A stretch of 64,000 nt of DNA from CAVWCW01 sp963753615 (lineage in GTDB: Bacteria > Pseudomonadota > Gammaproteobacteria > Chromatiales > Chromatiaceae). The translations under genes and the position numbers were made by a program. Under the pieces are notes generated by a model. It was not told the origin of the DNA, searched no databases, and saw only the letters and a program-made list of their open reading frames with translations. Shown one piece after another: positions 63,718-64,000 of the stretch; the first letter of the stretch is position 1; every line of letters begins with the position of its first letter. The stretch covers positions 150,152-214,151 of the forward strand of contig CAVWCW010000016.1 of the NCBI GenBank assembly GCA_963753615.1. The letters run 5' to 3'.

Positions 63718-64000
63718 GTCGCTGGGGTAAAGAGATGAACTGGAAACCGTCGAGAGGCTGATCAGCAACCCCGGATACTGAACGGCAAATGCCCGCGTAA
63801 CTGGACACTGCTTTCAGTCGGATGGACAGCCTAGTCGAATCAATTGGCTCTCGGTCCTCGGCACTGGACATTTGCGACAAGCAAACCACCCTGTCCAACA
63901 ACCATCCAGTTCTCTGATCATGATGCCCGGTACTCCCACTGATCGGGATTTTTTGGGAAGTGGCCTGAGGTCGCGAAGGGGCTTGGTGGTCGGCTTTGCC
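63718..64000. other. Right edge; no supported gene
   Basis: No convincing coding region. A frame opening at ATG 63920 runs off the end (MMPGTPTDRDFLGSGLRS) but has no recognisable motif in the 27 codons visible. Confidence 0.3.

Overview
The window is GC-rich chromosomal DNA from a gammaproteobacterium that very probably oxidises sulfur. The evidence is two tandem sulfur-globule-type protein genes, a multihaem cytochrome of the octahaem tetrathionate-reductase type, a tandem rhodanese tied to a signalling operon, a KorAB 2-oxoacid:ferredoxin oxidoreductase, and a fused rlmKL gene, an architecture typical of gammaproteobacteria. No species can be named from sequence alone.

Layout. 0.2-10.8 kb: an intact anabolic block. 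A membrane sulfatase/LTA-synthase-like protein, a YceI lipocalin-like protein and a CDP-alcohol phosphatidyltransferase lie beside a cluster of dehydrogenase, divergent 6-pyruvoyltetrahydropterin-synthase-like protein, GT4 glycosyltransferase, methyltransferase, RibD-type reductase, GTP cyclohydrolase II-like protein, creatininase-family hydrolase and a polytopic membrane protein. Together these look like a pathway from GTP to a glycosylated, methylated pterin- or flavin-precursor-like molecule that I cannot match to a known product. 10.9-22.2 kb: a decayed mobile region (gor remnant, IS91-like and IS66 remnants, a three-ORF transposase-like element, a broken IS4-like element, an NHL-repeat pseudogene). 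It also carries an essentially intact cytochrome gene and a methyltransferase gene, and ends near a 3' half of tRNA-Phe, a typical integration scar. 22.2-28.1 kb: MITE copies, the tandem sulfur-globule genes with near-consensus promoters, a two-component pair and a TlpA-like thioredoxin. 29.0-35.4 kb: an osmolyte uptake operon (ABC ATPase, permease, binding protein, outer-membrane protein, BCCT carrier).

35.6-42.8 kb: housekeeping and stress genes (DUF1028, AcuI/YhdH, SYLF, old yellow enzyme, GNAT, ABC1 kinase, CIA30). 42.9-49.5 kb: a Cus-type copper/silver efflux operon with a CusF-like domain fused to the adaptor. 49.7-56.0 kb: a three-gene operon of rhodanese, hybrid histidine kinase with a cysteine-rich PAS domain, and REC-PAS-GGDEF-EAL protein, which should connect a sulfur or redox signal to cyclic di-GMP. 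57.3-60.5 kb: KorA, KorB and a ferritin-like protein. 60.6-63.7 kb: rlmKL, a DUF3127 OB-fold protein with an SSB-like tail, and a small unknown.

Quality caveat. Single-base frameshifts are frequent at 21-35 kb and 61.5-63.2 kb and nearly absent at 2-10.8 kb and 35.6-60.6 kb. Several fall in homopolymers and the broken reading frames stay conserved on both sides, so many are probably sequencing errors rather than decay. Coordinates for such genes span the whole reconstructed gene.
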